Of a stretch of DNA of 64,000 bases, positions 1-8,903 are shown one piece after another (the stretch's first letter is position 1; the number at the start of each line of letters is the position of its first letter). Source of the DNA: Geobacter sp. (lineage in GTDB: Bacteria > Desulfobacterota > Desulfuromonadia > Geobacterales > Geobacteraceae); the NCBI GenBank assembly GCA_003314535.1, contig POSG01000006.1:100685-164684 (forward strand), given 5' to 3'. The notes beneath the pieces are model-generated. The model searched no databases, was not told where the DNA came from, and saw only the letters and a program-made list of their open reading frames with translations. A program made the position numbers and the translations under genes.

Positions 1-567
1 GGCCAGCGCTTCCTGAACGTGGGGCTTTTCCGGATGTTCGGGGAATGTTGCAAGAAACAGCTCCAGGTCGCCTGCGGCAAGAGCCGCGTCACCTCTGTCA
101 AGTTCGAGGAGCGAACGCGCCACGAGAGCCCGGGGAGCAAACGATGAATCCGGTCCTTCCTGTACGAGCTTCGTGAACAGGCCGGCTGCGCCGGCATGGT
201 CTTTTCTCTTCCAGCGGCTGAGACCCTCGTAATAAAGGGCATGGCTCAAGTACCTGCTCAGGGGATAGAATTCGGCCAGGCTGCCAAAGGTTCTGGCGGC
301 GGCTTCGTATTCCTCTCCAAGGTAGTAGGCTATGCCGGTCCGAAAGAGTGCAATGTCACCCCGCTCGGAATCAGGGAACAGGATGCGGAATTTCTTGTAC
401 TCGGTGATCGCCCGGTAGAACTCCCCTTCGGCGAGAAAAGCGTCGCCCAGCCGCAGCTGCACATCCTGGGAAATATAGACGGCCTGCTCCTCGGCATGGG
501 AGGAGGAGATACAGGGAAAAACCGTGAGGAAAGCTGCTGTCAGCAGTAAGGGCAAATGTTTCATCAT
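1..567 (-). CDS. Secreted TPR-type protein, C-terminus outside window
   Basis: The reading frame is open from the ATG at 567 to the left edge, 189 codons, and is cut by the window. It begins with a hydrophobic signal peptide (MMKHLPLLLTAAFLTVF) followed by helical repeats with the spacing and A/G/Y/F pattern of tetratricopeptide repeats (GEFYRAITEYKKF, then EEYEAAARTFGSLAEFYP). Such proteins, like BamD/YbgF relatives, act in the periplasm as protein-protein scaffolds. The start overlaps the yidD stop in ATGATGA, so the two are translationally coupled; a second ATG lies three bases further in. No Shine-Dalgarno sequence is visible, as expected for coupling. The exact role is unknown. Confidence 0.8.
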   Translation of the reverse strand, partial: MMKHLPLLLTAAFLTVFPCISSSHAEEQAVYISQDVQLRLGDAFLAEGEFYRAITEYKKFRILFPDSERGDIALFRTGIAYYLGEEYEAAARTFGSLAEFYPLSRYLSHALYYEGLSRWKRKDHAGAAGLFTKLVQEGPDSSFAPRALVARSLLELDRGDAALAAGDLELFLATFPEHPEKPHVQEALA

Positions 568-1037
568 TTTGAAAGGAGGTTGTTTTCCACCGGATCGTAG
601 AGCCTGCCGTCAGGGAGGGGCAGGTAAAACGTTCCGGGCCGTTTGAAAGGGTTGCAGCGCATCAGCCGGTCGGCGGTCAGTACAACCCCGGGGAAAACGC
701 CGTTGCTGCTGACCGCTTGGCGGCCGAATGCGGAACACGATGGATAAAACCCGCACCTGCCCCCGTCAGTCGGCGAGATGAATTTCTGGTATGCGGTCAC
801 CGCTCCGAGCAGGACGATCCTCGGGAATGATGTTTCGGGATCGGGACTGTCTTTCTGCCGGACGGGGCATGCGTCCGGAGCTCTCATTGCAGACGGAGAG
901 CCGAAAGCGATGGCAAAGGCGAGCAGTACGCAGCAGAAAGCCGGGAATATCGCTGCCGGGAACCGGAGTGTTCGGCGGGAACCCCCAAGTGGTCCGGCGT
1001 GGAGTCTCCCGCTGCCATGGGCCGTGACAGGCTGCAT
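564..1037 (-). CDS. yidD: YidD-type membrane protein insertion efficiency factor
   Basis: The C-terminal ~75 residues carry the YidD hallmarks: AYQKFISP, then GFYPSCSAFGRQAV and RLMRCNPF near the end. YidD is a small inner-membrane-associated protein that helps YidC insert proteins. This copy has an N-terminal extension with a hydrophobic segment (FPAAIFPAFCCVLLAFAIAF) not present in the ~80-residue classical form, and it stands apart from the usual rpmH-rnpA-yidC cluster, so it is probably a lineage-specific paralogue. The ATG at 1037 has an AAGG stretch upstream; a GTG at 1079 is an alternative start. It is followed with a 4-bp overlap by the TPR protein. Confidence 0.82.
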   Translation of the reverse strand: MQPVTAHGSGRLHAGPLGGSRRTLRFPAAIFPAFCCVLLAFAIAFGSPSAMRAPDACPVRQKDSPDPETSFPRIVLLGAVTAYQKFISPTDGGRCGFYPSCSAFGRQAVSSNGVFPGVVLTADRLMRCNPFKRPGTFYLPLPDGRLYDPVENNLLSK

Positions 1038-1128
1038 GAGAACCTTCGCGGTGTCCTTTTCGTGAACTCGCGAATACACGTGGCTTCCCTACGCCCGATC
1101 CTTAACCTGCAAGAAACCAGGCTGAAAT

Positions 1129-1356
1129 CTACTGTGCAGTATGCTGCTCGATTGTCTTCTTCTTAAGTTCATCATACTGGCTTTCGGTTATGGCGCCGCT
1201 TTCATAGGCCTTTTTGAGATCGATCAGTTCATCACCCAGTGATTTGGTGGTGGTGATACTCTTGGTTTCGACCGTTGACCCTCGTCCTCCGCAGCAACCG
1301 GCGAGGCTGACCAGGGCCAGGACGAGGAACAGAATACATGCTCGATGGAATTTCAT
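1129..1356 (-). CDS. Small SHOCT-domain lipoprotein
   Basis: A 75-residue protein with a lipoprotein signal (hydrophobic stretch then LAGC, lipidated Cys about residue 20) and a C-terminal SHOCT-like module: LIDLKKAYESGAITESQYDELKKK. SHOCT modules are short helical hairpins found at protein C-termini, probably in oligomerisation. The ATG at 1356 is preceded by AAAGGAGG at good distance, which fixes the start. It stands alone between the GH13 gene and yidD. Cellular role unknown. Confidence 0.78.
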   Translation of the reverse strand: MKFHRACILFLVLALVSLAGCCGGRGSTVETKSITTTKSLGDELIDLKKAYESGAITESQYDELKKKTIEQHTAQ

Positions 1357-1665
1357 GAAAAGACCTCCTTTTCTAAGTATTGATTCAACGCCAGGCTTGC
1401 GAGGTTGACGGCTCCAATCGGCAAGACATGCGCTTTCCCACATTAAAATGCAACACAACCTTTTATTTCATTGTATCCTGTTTGCCGCGCGATGCCACTG
1501 TTTGAGGCATGAATTGTCGTCAACTCCCTTAACGGGCCATCTTCTCCCGACCAGTAGCACGATCACACTCGAATCCTGCACCATGCGCAAGCGCTCCGGC
1601 AGGGGATAGGACTCGGGATCGGCGGGGCCGGGACGCATCATCGGAGCCCCTCAACTCCGTGGCCG

Positions 1666-3144
1666 TCAAACCGGTTGCATATCGAAAAAATGAAAAGCCC
1701 ATCCTTCCAGGTCCACGTGCAACCCCTGGCTGAGCATCCCGCTCCCGTCCCTCTCGAATGCATCCCCTGACATGACGTCGTGGAGACGCCATGCGCGTCT
1801 GCACAAGTCGTCCCACGGCACCTGGATAAGCCCCTGCGAACGCTGCGGAGACAGGTTCACGACCACGAGGCAGCGGCCTTCCCCCGTTCTCCAGCACCAG
1901 GCCACCAGGTGATTGCAGCTCTGGTTGTCGGGCCAGCCGCCCCTCTCGCAGAGGCGCCATTCACCGCTTCTCAAGTCCAGCCCGGCAACGGCGTCCAGAA
2001 GGGCATGGTGGAACGCCTGCAGATCCGCGTCAGCCGGCTCGTCGGGGCGGCGGCCGAGAAACACGGGGAGTCTCACCTTTCGCCCTTCGAACTGCCCCTC
2101 GTGCAGCAGCAGCGCCCCCGGCAGTGTCATGGTCGCAACGACGACGGCCCGCTCCTGCTCAGGGGTAAAGATGGCAGCAGCCCGGGGTTCGTCGTGGTTT
2201 TCGATGAAGCGGACCAGCTTCTCCTGGTAGGCCATGTCGGCGCAGAGGTGAAGCCGGACATGTTCGGCCGGGCCATGCTCGAGCCGGTCGTAGAGCTTCT
2301 TGTCGTAGCAGTAGTCGAAGCCCTGCTGCTGCAGCTCCCACTCCAGGTCCCAGTAGGCCTCGGCCATGAAGAGGAAGCCGGGGTGCTTTTTCCTCACCGA
2401 GCCGATCACCTCGGGCCAGTAGTCCCCGTCGGGCCGTTCTCCGGCGCGATCCCCCCAGGTGCGCCGGAAGATGTCGTTCATGACCAGCATGGCCATGTCG
2501 CAGCGCACTCCGTCGCACTGTTCGGCGATGAAGGCAAGCGTATCGATGACCGCCTCCCGCAGGCCGTCGTTAAAGGCGTTGAGCTGGAGCACGTCCGGCC
2601 AGGCCGGGAAATACGGGTCGCGCCCGCAGGCGAACACGTATCCCCCTTCCGCGATGAACGCGGCCGGCTCCCGCACCGAGTCACCGTGATCCCCCTGGAT
2701 GAAGTAGTCGGGGTGTTCCGACACCCATGGATGATCCGGGGCCACGTGATTGGGGACGAAATCGAGGATCAGGCGCATGCCGCGCTTGGCCAGCTCCCTG
2801 CGGGCCTTGGCGAGGCCTTCTCTCCCCCCCAGGTGTTGATCCGCCTCGTAACTGCGGACGCAGTAGGGGGAGCCCACGTTATCCGTCTCGGTGAAGTCGG
2901 GGAGGGCGCGGCGGAAGCCGTCAAGAAGGTTCTGGTTGCCCATGGCGATGCGGATTCCGGCGGGGCTCCGCTCCCAGACCCCCATGAGCCAGACGGCATC
3001 GAAGCCGAGGGTGGCGATGGCGTCCCATTCCTTTTTCGGGACGTTTGCCAGGGTCACGGGTTTCTTCCTGTTCCTCCCCAGTTCCTGCAACCAGACCCAG
3101 GTATTGACCTCGTAAATGACGGGATAGCGCGGCCAGGTGGACAT
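1666..3144 (-). CDS. GH13 (alpha-amylase family) glycoside hydrolase
   Basis: A 492-residue cytoplasmic protein with no signal peptide. The four GH13 regions are visible in order: DFVPNH (region I), GVRCDMAM with the nucleophile Asp (II), FMAEAYWD with the acid/base Glu (III) and FIENHDE (IV), followed by a C-terminal beta domain. It should act on alpha-glucans or maltooligosaccharides by a retaining mechanism; the exact substrate cannot be read from sequence. Two ATGs lie in frame (3150 and 3144). GGAGG abuts the first, so the second, six bases away from it, is more likely used. It lies 21 bp behind the GH63-like gene, suggesting an alpha-glucan/trehalose-type operon. Confidence 0.88.
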   Translation of the reverse strand: MSTWPRYPVIYEVNTWVWLQELGRNRKKPVTLANVPKKEWDAIATLGFDAVWLMGVWERSPAGIRIAMGNQNLLDGFRRALPDFTETDNVGSPYCVRSYEADQHLGGREGLAKARRELAKRGMRLILDFVPNHVAPDHPWVSEHPDYFIQGDHGDSVREPAAFIAEGGYVFACGRDPYFPAWPDVLQLNAFNDGLREAVIDTLAFIAEQCDGVRCDMAMLVMNDIFRRTWGDRAGERPDGDYWPEVIGSVRKKHPGFLFMAEAYWDLEWELQQQGFDYCYDKKLYDRLEHGPAEHVRLHLCADMAYQEKLVRFIENHDEPRAAAIFTPEQERAVVVATMTLPGALLLHEGQFEGRKVRLPVFLGRRPDEPADADLQAFHHALLDAVAGLDLRSGEWRLCERGGWPDNQSCNHLVAWCWRTGEGRCLVVVNLSPQRSQGLIQVPWDDLCRRAWRLHDVMSGDAFERDGSGMLSQGLHVDLEGWAFHFFDMQPV

Positions 3145-3165
3145 GGGCATCCTCCGTATAGATAA

Positions 3166-5913
3166 TTACCCTGCTTTCGACTTCCCACGGACGAAGCCCG
3201 AAGTCTTGCCGGCCTCAAGCGACTTTTCCGGATCGAGCAATCCGAAGAGCTGGATCAGCTTCGCCACCAATCCTGTCCATCCCGTCTGGTGGCTCGCGCC
3301 CAGCCCCGCACCGTTATCCCCGTGGAAGTACTCATAGAAGAGGATGTGGTCGCGCCAGTGCGGGTCGGCCTGGAATTTTTCCGTTCCCCCGTACACGGGC
3401 CGCCGGCCGTGCTCATCCCGCAGGAAGATGCGGGTAAGCCGATCCGAAATCTCTTTGGCCACCTCGAAGAGGTTCATCATCCGGCCTGAACCGGTCGGGC
3501 ATTCGATCCTGAAGTTGTCGCCGTAGTACAGGTAGAAGTTCAGGAGCGACCTGATGATGAGGGCATTGACCGGCATCCAGATGGGGCCGCGCCAGTTGGA
3601 GTTGCCGCCGAACATGCCGGTGTTCGATTCGGCCGGCAGGTAGTCCACGTGGTACTCCCGGCCGCCCGCATGGAAGACATATGGGTTCCGCTCGTGGAAC
3701 CTGGAGAGGGCGCGGATGCCATAGGGGCTCAGGAACTCGTCCTCGTCGAGCATCTTGGCAAGGATCCGGCGCAGCCGTTCCGGGTTGATGAGGGCGAATA
3801 TGCCCCGCTCGGCTACCCCGAGGTGGCCGGGACCCGTGGGGTGGACGGAATCCAGGAGCTCGGGCATCTGCCGCATGCGTTTCTGGATCGCGGCAGCTGC
3901 CTGCGGAACGCGTTCGCGCTGCCACTTCTCGATCACCGTCGTGGCGCACAGGGGGAGGAGCCCCACCATGGAGCGCACCTTGAGCCGCGTGGCGCTGCCG
4001 TCGGGCAACCGCAGCAGGTCATAGTAGAAGCCGTCCTCCTCGTCCCACATGCCGTCCGGTCCGGGCTTGTTCATGGCCGCGGCGATATAGGCGAAGTGTT
4101 CGACGAACTTGAAGACCATGTCCTCGTAGTAGGGGTCATGGGCAGCCAGTTCCACGGCGAGCTCCAGCATGTTCTGCGTGAACAGGGCCATCCACGCCGT
4201 GCCGTCCGCCTGCTCCAGGTAGCCTCCCGTCGGCAGCGGGGCGCTGCGGTCGAAGACGCCGATGTTGTCGAGGCCGAGAAAGCCGCCCTCAAAGACGTTC
4301 TTGCCGAAGCGGTCCTTGCGGTTCACCCACCACGTGAAGTTCAGCACGAGCTTGTTGAAGGCGGTCTTGAGGAATTCAACATCAGTCTCGCCCCGCAGCG
4401 CCTGCTCGGTGCGGTGCAGGAACAGGGTCGCAAAGGCGTGGACCGGGGGGTTCACATCGCTGAAGTTCCACTCGTAGGCGGGGATCTGGCCGCTCGGGTG
4501 CAGGTAGCGCCAGCGGAGCATCAGTTTCAGCTGGTCCTTGGCGAAGTCGGGGTCCACGATACCTATGGGCAGCGTGTGGAAGGCGAGGTCCCAGGCAGCG
4601 TACCAGGGGTACTCCCACTTGTCGGGCATGGAGATGATGTCGTCGTTCACCATGTGGAACCACTCCCCGTTCCGGAACGCGCGGTAGCCGTGATGGAGGG
4701 GGTGGGCGTTGTGTTCTTCCAGCCATGCATCGCCGTCCCAGAAGTAATACTGCTTGGACCAGAGCATGCCGGCGATGGCCTGGCGCATGACGTTGGCGGC
4801 ATCTTCGCTCACGGATGGGGGCGTCACGGACCGGTAGAATTCGTCAGCCTCACGGAGCCTCGCCGCAAAGACGTCGTCAAAACTCTTCGCAAAGGGTTTG
4901 TCCTTTCCGTGTGGAGGTGAATCGGTGAGCCGCAAACGGATCACCGCTGACTTGCCGGCCTTTACGTTTACCCTGTAGTGCGCCGACACTTTGGTTCCCG
5001 TCTTTTCGGGATTCACCGCGCCCTGCTGCCCGTTCACCACATGGTTGTTGATTCCGTCCTTGAGGTAGGGGCCGATGTCCGGGTAGTCGAGGCCGAGCTT
5101 GGAGTGGTTGGTTGAGTTCTCTGTAAAGAGCAGCGCCGCATCGTCTTCGCTGTACAGGTAGTACGCGCCCAGTACGGAATGCGTTGCCTCCACCGTACTC
5201 GCGCCCGACGGTCCTTCGATCTGCTTGAGCACCGGTTTCTCGGAAGGTCTGGATATCCACTCCGCCCAGTCGTTGCGGAACCACAGGGTCGGCAGCAGGT
5301 GCAGCTCGGCCGCCTCCGGACCCCGATTGACCGCAGTGATCTTCACCAGGATGTCCTCAGGTGCGGCCTTGGCGTATTCCACGAAGACGTCGAAGTAGCG
5401 GTCCTCTTTGAAGATACCCGTGTCGAGGAGCTCGTACTCCATCTCCTCGCGGCTGCGCCGCCGGTTCGTCTCCACCAGGTCGGCGTAGGGAAACGCTGCC
5501 TGGGGGTACTTGTACAGGTATTTCATGTAGGAGTGGGTCGGCGTGCTGTCGAGGTAGAAGTAGTACTCCTTGACGTCCTCGCCGTGGTTTGCCTCGCTGT
5601 TCGTGAGCCCGAAAAGCCGCTCCTTCAGAATGGCGTCTTTGCCGTTCCACAACGCCAGGGCGAAACAGATCCGCTGCTTGTCGTCGGATATCCCTCCCAG
5701 GCCGTCTTCGCCCCAACGGTACGCCCGGGAACGGGCGTGGTCATGGGTGAAGAAATCCCATGCGTCGCCACCCTCGCTGTAGTCCTCCCGCACCGTCCCC
5801 CACTGCCGCTCGGAGAGATACGGCCCCCATTTTTTCCAGGGAACGTTCTTTTCACGCGACTCTTCCAGGCGCTGTTTTTCAGGATTCATCCCGGCTGGAT
5901 CTGCCTTTTTCAT
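3166..5913 (-). CDS. GH63-like (MGH1-type) glucosidase
   Basis: A 915-residue protein resembling the large bacterial GH63/MGH1-type glucosidases: an N-terminal beta-sandwich part (WGPYLSERQWGTVREDYS, SNWRGPIW further on) and a long (alpha/alpha)6 toroid with many aromatic-acidic clusters such as DKWEYPWYAAWD and GGFLGLDNIGVFDRS. These enzymes hydrolyse terminal alpha-glucosyl or mannosyl-type linkages by inversion. No signal peptide is present. The ATG at 5913 has AGGAGG nine bases upstream, favouring it over earlier in-frame codons. It is framed by the SYLF gene (37 bp upstream) and the GH13 gene (21 bp downstream), so the three probably form one transcript. Substrate not determinable. Confidence 0.85.
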   Translation of the reverse strand: MKKADPAGMNPEKQRLEESREKNVPWKKWGPYLSERQWGTVREDYSEGGDAWDFFTHDHARSRAYRWGEDGLGGISDDKQRICFALALWNGKDAILKERLFGLTNSEANHGEDVKEYYFYLDSTPTHSYMKYLYKYPQAAFPYADLVETNRRRSREEMEYELLDTGIFKEDRYFDVFVEYAKAAPEDILVKITAVNRGPEAAELHLLPTLWFRNDWAEWISRPSEKPVLKQIEGPSGASTVEATHSVLGAYYLYSEDDAALLFTENSTNHSKLGLDYPDIGPYLKDGINNHVVNGQQGAVNPEKTGTKVSAHYRVNVKAGKSAVIRLRLTDSPPHGKDKPFAKSFDDVFAARLREADEFYRSVTPPSVSEDAANVMRQAIAGMLWSKQYYFWDGDAWLEEHNAHPLHHGYRAFRNGEWFHMVNDDIISMPDKWEYPWYAAWDLAFHTLPIGIVDPDFAKDQLKLMLRWRYLHPSGQIPAYEWNFSDVNPPVHAFATLFLHRTEQALRGETDVEFLKTAFNKLVLNFTWWVNRKDRFGKNVFEGGFLGLDNIGVFDRSAPLPTGGYLEQADGTAWMALFTQNMLELAVELAAHDPYYEDMVFKFVEHFAYIAAAMNKPGPDGMWDEEDGFYYDLLRLPDGSATRLKVRSMVGLLPLCATTVIEKWQRERVPQAAAAIQKRMRQMPELLDSVHPTGPGHLGVAERGIFALINPERLRRILAKMLDEDEFLSPYGIRALSRFHERNPYVFHAGGREYHVDYLPAESNTGMFGGNSNWRGPIWMPVNALIIRSLLNFYLYYGDNFRIECPTGSGRMMNLFEVAKEISDRLTRIFLRDEHGRRPVYGGTEKFQADPHWRDHILFYEYFHGDNGAGLGASHQTGWTGLVAKLIQLFGLLDPEKSLEAGKTSGFVRGKSKAG

Positions 5914-5950
5914 GATATCGTTTCCTCCTGTCCGACTTTGCAGCGGAATT

Positions 5951-6514
5951 TCAATCCGGGTGTATCCTGGTGATCTTGGTCCCCTGCAGGCCGAGTCCGG
6001 CCATGAGCCCCTTCTGGCTGAAGAAAAACGCATAGACACCTTTTCTTGCCGTGGTCGTGGTCAACGCCTTCGCCACGCCCGCATCGACGACCACTATGCT
6101 CGGGCCGACGCCGATTTCCCATCCTCCGCTTTTGTTCAGGTAGCGGAGGTCCGAATCGGACATGAAGAACAGCGCATAGCCGAATTTCTGGATGCCCGCC
6201 TGCAGCCCGTACGATGCGGAAGCGGTGTTGTAGTAGCCGGCAGTCCTGCCATGCCTGCGCAGGGCCCCGTTGCCACCCTGGGCACCGACGACGAATCCGG
6301 CTTTCACGATGCTCGGAAATACGAGGATGCCCTTGGCTTCGGAGGCGAGCACCTTTGCAGCTGGCGAGGATGCATAAAGTTCCTGCAGGGCCTTGTCCAC
6401 GTCGCGGTCTATCTGGGCCTTGCTTGCTGCCGAAGAAGGGCATGGAAATGCGCCCAGGAGGGCAAAGAGCCCCACTATGATCGCAGCTGACAACGAGCGA
6501 AAACTTGGTGACAT
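5951..6514 (-). CDS. SYLF (YSC84-type) domain secreted protein
   Basis: A 187-residue protein with a signal peptide (AAIIVGLFALLGAF...SSAAS) and a full SYLF domain: AKGILVFPSIVKAGFVVGAQGGNG, then AGYYNTASASYGLQAGIQKFGYALFFMS and a C-terminal GLGLQGTKI. In eukaryotes the domain binds phosphoinositides; in bacteria it is usually periplasmic and its role is unclear. The ATG at 6514 is preceded by AAAGGAG, ruling out the longer form from 6553. It leads the glycosidase gene pair. Confidence 0.85.
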   Translation of the reverse strand: MSPSFRSLSAAIIVGLFALLGAFPCPSSAASKAQIDRDVDKALQELYASSPAAKVLASEAKGILVFPSIVKAGFVVGAQGGNGALRRHGRTAGYYNTASASYGLQAGIQKFGYALFFMSDSDLRYLNKSGGWEIGVGPSIVVVDAGVAKALTTTTARKGVYAFFFSQKGLMAGLGLQGTKITRIHPD

Positions 6515-6826
6515 GGCGTGCTCCTTTCTGAATCTGCTGAGAGTGAATATCAAAGCTTCCTGGCTTGGTATGAGAATATCTTCCGAGATTCATGCCAAGT
6601 ATCCCCATAGGGTGCGTTTCAGCGCAATATGCTGTAATCATTATAATTTTCAGGCAATGCGTTTGGACGTCGGGATTGGGCCGGGGAGCAGGGGGGCGAT
6701 ATTTCGCCCGAGATGCGATATGTCGTCCGCACTGGGCTTCAGGGGTGACCGGGCGTTGGAAAAGCATGGTGCGACCGGCGTCAGGCATCGGGCCGGTTCA
6801 TTGGTTAAAGGTAATTACGACAGACG
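6515..6826. other. Intergenic region between RiPP locus and SYLF operon
   Basis: 312 bp without a convincing gene. A TATAAT-like box reading on the minus strand lies at 6640-6645, a plausible promoter for the SYLF-glycosidase operon, although its -35 element is poor. Sequence around 6697-6727 contains CGATATTTCG and a related CGATATGTCG. No clear terminator for the maturase gene was found here. Confidence 0.4.
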
Positions 6827-8011
6827 TCAGTGAGTCGGTGTCTCTTGACAGAGGGCGCCATCAGCGCCGCGGAAAGCTGCAACCGTGTTATGACGCGCTT
6901 GGGAAACCGCCAATTCCTCCATTCCTTTGAAGAGAGTTCTATAGAGCCGACAGTAAGGGTCCTTGGACCGGATATCGCCATGGACCGAGTAGGACCGCAC
7001 GGGACATCCTCCATGACAGATGCCCAGATAGTCGCATTGAATGCAGTCCTCCTGCTGAATCAGGACCCCGGGCCTTTCCTGGAGCATTCTGCGGGCATCG
7101 CTGTTCCGGAGCATGGATGAAAGGTCCGGGCCCTGGAAAATGTTCCCGAAACGGAATCCGGGATAGCTTGCCGCCCAGCAGTCGCACTGGGAGACATGGC
7201 CCAGCGGATCGATGCAGACGAAGCCATTGGCGCAGTTGTCCTGCCAGATGCAGAGCAGGTCCTTGTGCCCAAGGACGAAATATTCCATAAGGCTGCTGAA
7301 GGGACCTGCATGGACCCCTTTGGCGAGGCCCCTGTCGATCCAGATGGCCGCCAGATCCAGGAGAAAGCCGGCCAGTTGGTCCGAATCCAGCGGGTAGCCC
7401 TCCTTCACCTCATTGGACTGCCCACCGGGGAAGGGGGTGTTGACCTGGAACTCGGTGATCTCCAATTCATCGACAAAACGGGAATAGAAGCGCTCCGCGC
7501 CCAGCTCCAGGGTTTTTGCGTTTGGTATGGCGATGACGCTGATCCGGATGCCCGCTTGCCGCGCTTCCCGCACTTTTCGGATCCAGAGGGCCTCGTATTC
7601 CCCTGGTCCGCCACCCGTGAGCCGACGGTGGAGATTGGGGAAATCCATGGAAGAGCCCACGCTGTTTCCGAACATCTCCGCCATGACCCTGCCCCATTTT
7701 CCGGAGTAACCGATCATGTTCGACTGGAGGTAATTGACGACCTCTTTCTTCCGGGCTTCGGCACTCTTGCGTATGATGACATCTGCCCGTTCGAACCACT
7801 CCGGCGGCAGCGTCATCACTTCGCCCCCCTGCCAGTAGATGGACAATCGCGCGATGGATTCCTGCTCCAGGAAGTCCATGACCTTTTCCATGAGGACCGC
7901 GAGTTGGTCGAGGGTGAGGTGCTGATCGGTTTTGTTCTCGAAACAGTATTCACAGTCGGCATTGCAGGCCAGGGTAGGGAGCAGGATCAGTGAAAAGTTG
8001 GTACCGGTCAT
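6827..8011 (-). CDS. Radical SAM/SPASM peptide maturase (cyclophane-type candidate)
   Basis: A 394-residue radical SAM enzyme. The CX3CX2C motif is CNADCEYC at residues 16-23 and binds the SAM-reducing 4Fe-4S cluster. A SPASM domain with two further cluster-binding regions follows (CDCWAASYP, then CIQCDYLGICHGGCP and a last Cys). The layout matches maturases of glycine-rich repeat RiPPs (GrrM-like, three-residue cyclophane formers), which join an aromatic side chain to the residue two positions on. The adjacent precursor has seven W-x-N motifs, the expected substrate. The ATG at 8011 has GAAGGAG upstream and overlaps the partner's stop as ATGA, so the two proteins are translationally coupled. 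Assignment as cyclophane synthase is inference from the substrate. Confidence 0.85.
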   Translation of the reverse strand: MTGTNFSLILLPTLACNADCEYCFENKTDQHLTLDQLAVLMEKVMDFLEQESIARLSIYWQGGEVMTLPPEWFERADVIIRKSAEARKKEVVNYLQSNMIGYSGKWGRVMAEMFGNSVGSSMDFPNLHRRLTGGGPGEYEALWIRKVREARQAGIRISVIAIPNAKTLELGAERFYSRFVDELEITEFQVNTPFPGGQSNEVKEGYPLDSDQLAGFLLDLAAIWIDRGLAKGVHAGPFSSLMEYFVLGHKDLLCIWQDNCANGFVCIDPLGHVSQCDCWAASYPGFRFGNIFQGPDLSSMLRNSDARRMLQERPGVLIQQEDCIQCDYLGICHGGCPVRSYSVHGDIRSKDPYCRLYRTLFKGMEELAVSQARHNTVAAFRGADGALCQETPTH

Positions 8012-8835
8012 ATCGGCTCTCCTTCCGGAGAAGGCAACGAGGCCATATCCGCCCGCAATTCCTCGGCCGCACTGCGCAGGGTTTGCATCAGCGCCTTCAC
8101 GCCGCTGCAACGATACTCTCTGCGCGGCCACTTGAAGTATCCCATGCACTGCAAGAGGAACTCGCATCCTGCGCATTCGTCTGTTCCGGTGGCCAGCCCG
8201 TTCCGCAATTCTCTCAGGAACGCGAAAAACCCCTGTGTGGATTCCACCCCCGCCAGCCGACCGGGCAGCTTCTCCTCCCCTCGCTCGGTGATGAAGCGGT
8301 TCAGGGAAGGGTCTTCCTCCTGGATGGCCCAGAGCGTAACCGGATCCCGGTGGTAGAATGCCATGAACAGGCTGTGAAAGAACTCGACCGGCTCGGAAAC
8401 CATTGTCTGGTGGAGATAGAATTGTGCTATCCGCTGCATTTCATCCGTCAGCGCCTCGTCGGGCTGCCCGCCCTCCACCTTGACCGCGAAGTTCAGGGAG
8501 ACCGCCAGCTTCACCACGTTGCCGAATCCGGGAACGAGAGGGACGGAAACCCTGAGGGGATGAACGGCAAGCAGGGGGGCGTACCGGTACAGGAGGGGAA
8601 GGTCCCGGCAGGGGTCGGAAACGACCAGGTCCACCGGGATGCCATGCCCCCATGCCATCAGGGCGCCAATTCCGCCATTCAGGGAAAGCAGCTTAATGAA
8701 GGAAATATTTCCCAGATCCAAGTCGGTGACGTTTTCCACGAGTTCCGCCGGATCAGGGGAGCGGACAATCGCCTTTCGCCCGTGAAAGGCGGCGACCAGC
8801 GAGGCCGGGATGTCGTAGGCAATTGTATTCGTCAC
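8008..8835 (-). CDS. RiPP partner protein with SPASM-like Cys cluster
   Basis: A 275-residue protein I do not recognise by name. No CX3CX2C motif is present, so it is not an active radical SAM enzyme, but a late cluster of four Cys (CAGCEFLLQC, 12 residues, C) resembles a SPASM-type Fe-S module. The middle part (GNISFIKLLSLNGGIGALMA, then VPLVPGFGNVVKLAVSLN) reads like a barrel core. It sits between precursor and maturase and overlaps the maturase by 4 bp, so it probably acts with it, for instance as a leader-binding or electron-transfer subunit. GTG at 8835 is chosen because GGAG lies seven bases upstream; an earlier TTG at 8886 has no ribosome site. Confidence 0.7.
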   Translation of the reverse strand: MTNTIAYDIPASLVAAFHGRKAIVRSPDPAELVENVTDLDLGNISFIKLLSLNGGIGALMAWGHGIPVDLVVSDPCRDLPLLYRYAPLLAVHPLRVSVPLVPGFGNVVKLAVSLNFAVKVEGGQPDEALTDEMQRIAQFYLHQTMVSEPVEFFHSLFMAFYHRDPVTLWAIQEEDPSLNRFITERGEEKLPGRLAGVESTQGFFAFLRELRNGLATGTDECAGCEFLLQCMGYFKWPRREYRCSGVKALMQTLRSAAEELRADMASLPSPEGEPI

Positions 8836-8882
8836 GTTCGTTCTCCACCATCTGTTCCGGTAGATATGCGTTTCCCCGGAGA

Positions 8883-8903
8883 TCAACCGCTAATAGCGGT
8901 TGA
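8883..8903. promoter_or_regulatory. Perfect hairpin across the RiPP precursor stop codon
   Basis: A 9-bp perfect inverted repeat (TCAACCGCT / AGCGGTTGA) with a 3-base loop that contains part of the precursor stop codon. No T-run follows on the minus strand, so it is not a standard intrinsic terminator. It may limit read-through or stabilise the precursor end of the transcript, giving more precursor than enzyme. Confidence 0.6.

Noticed and set aside
1529..1665. Small minus-strand gene after the GH13 enzyme
   Set aside because: The frame continues antiparallel through the GH13 gene in another phase and has no start signal of its own.
1780..3165. 461-codon plus-strand frame
   Set aside because: It is antisense to the GH13 gene, whose catalytic motifs are clear; long antisense frames are common in GC-rich genes.
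3649..4920. 423-codon plus-strand frame
   Set aside because: Antisense to the GH63-like gene; low-complexity Val/Gly/Glu composition and no ribosome site.
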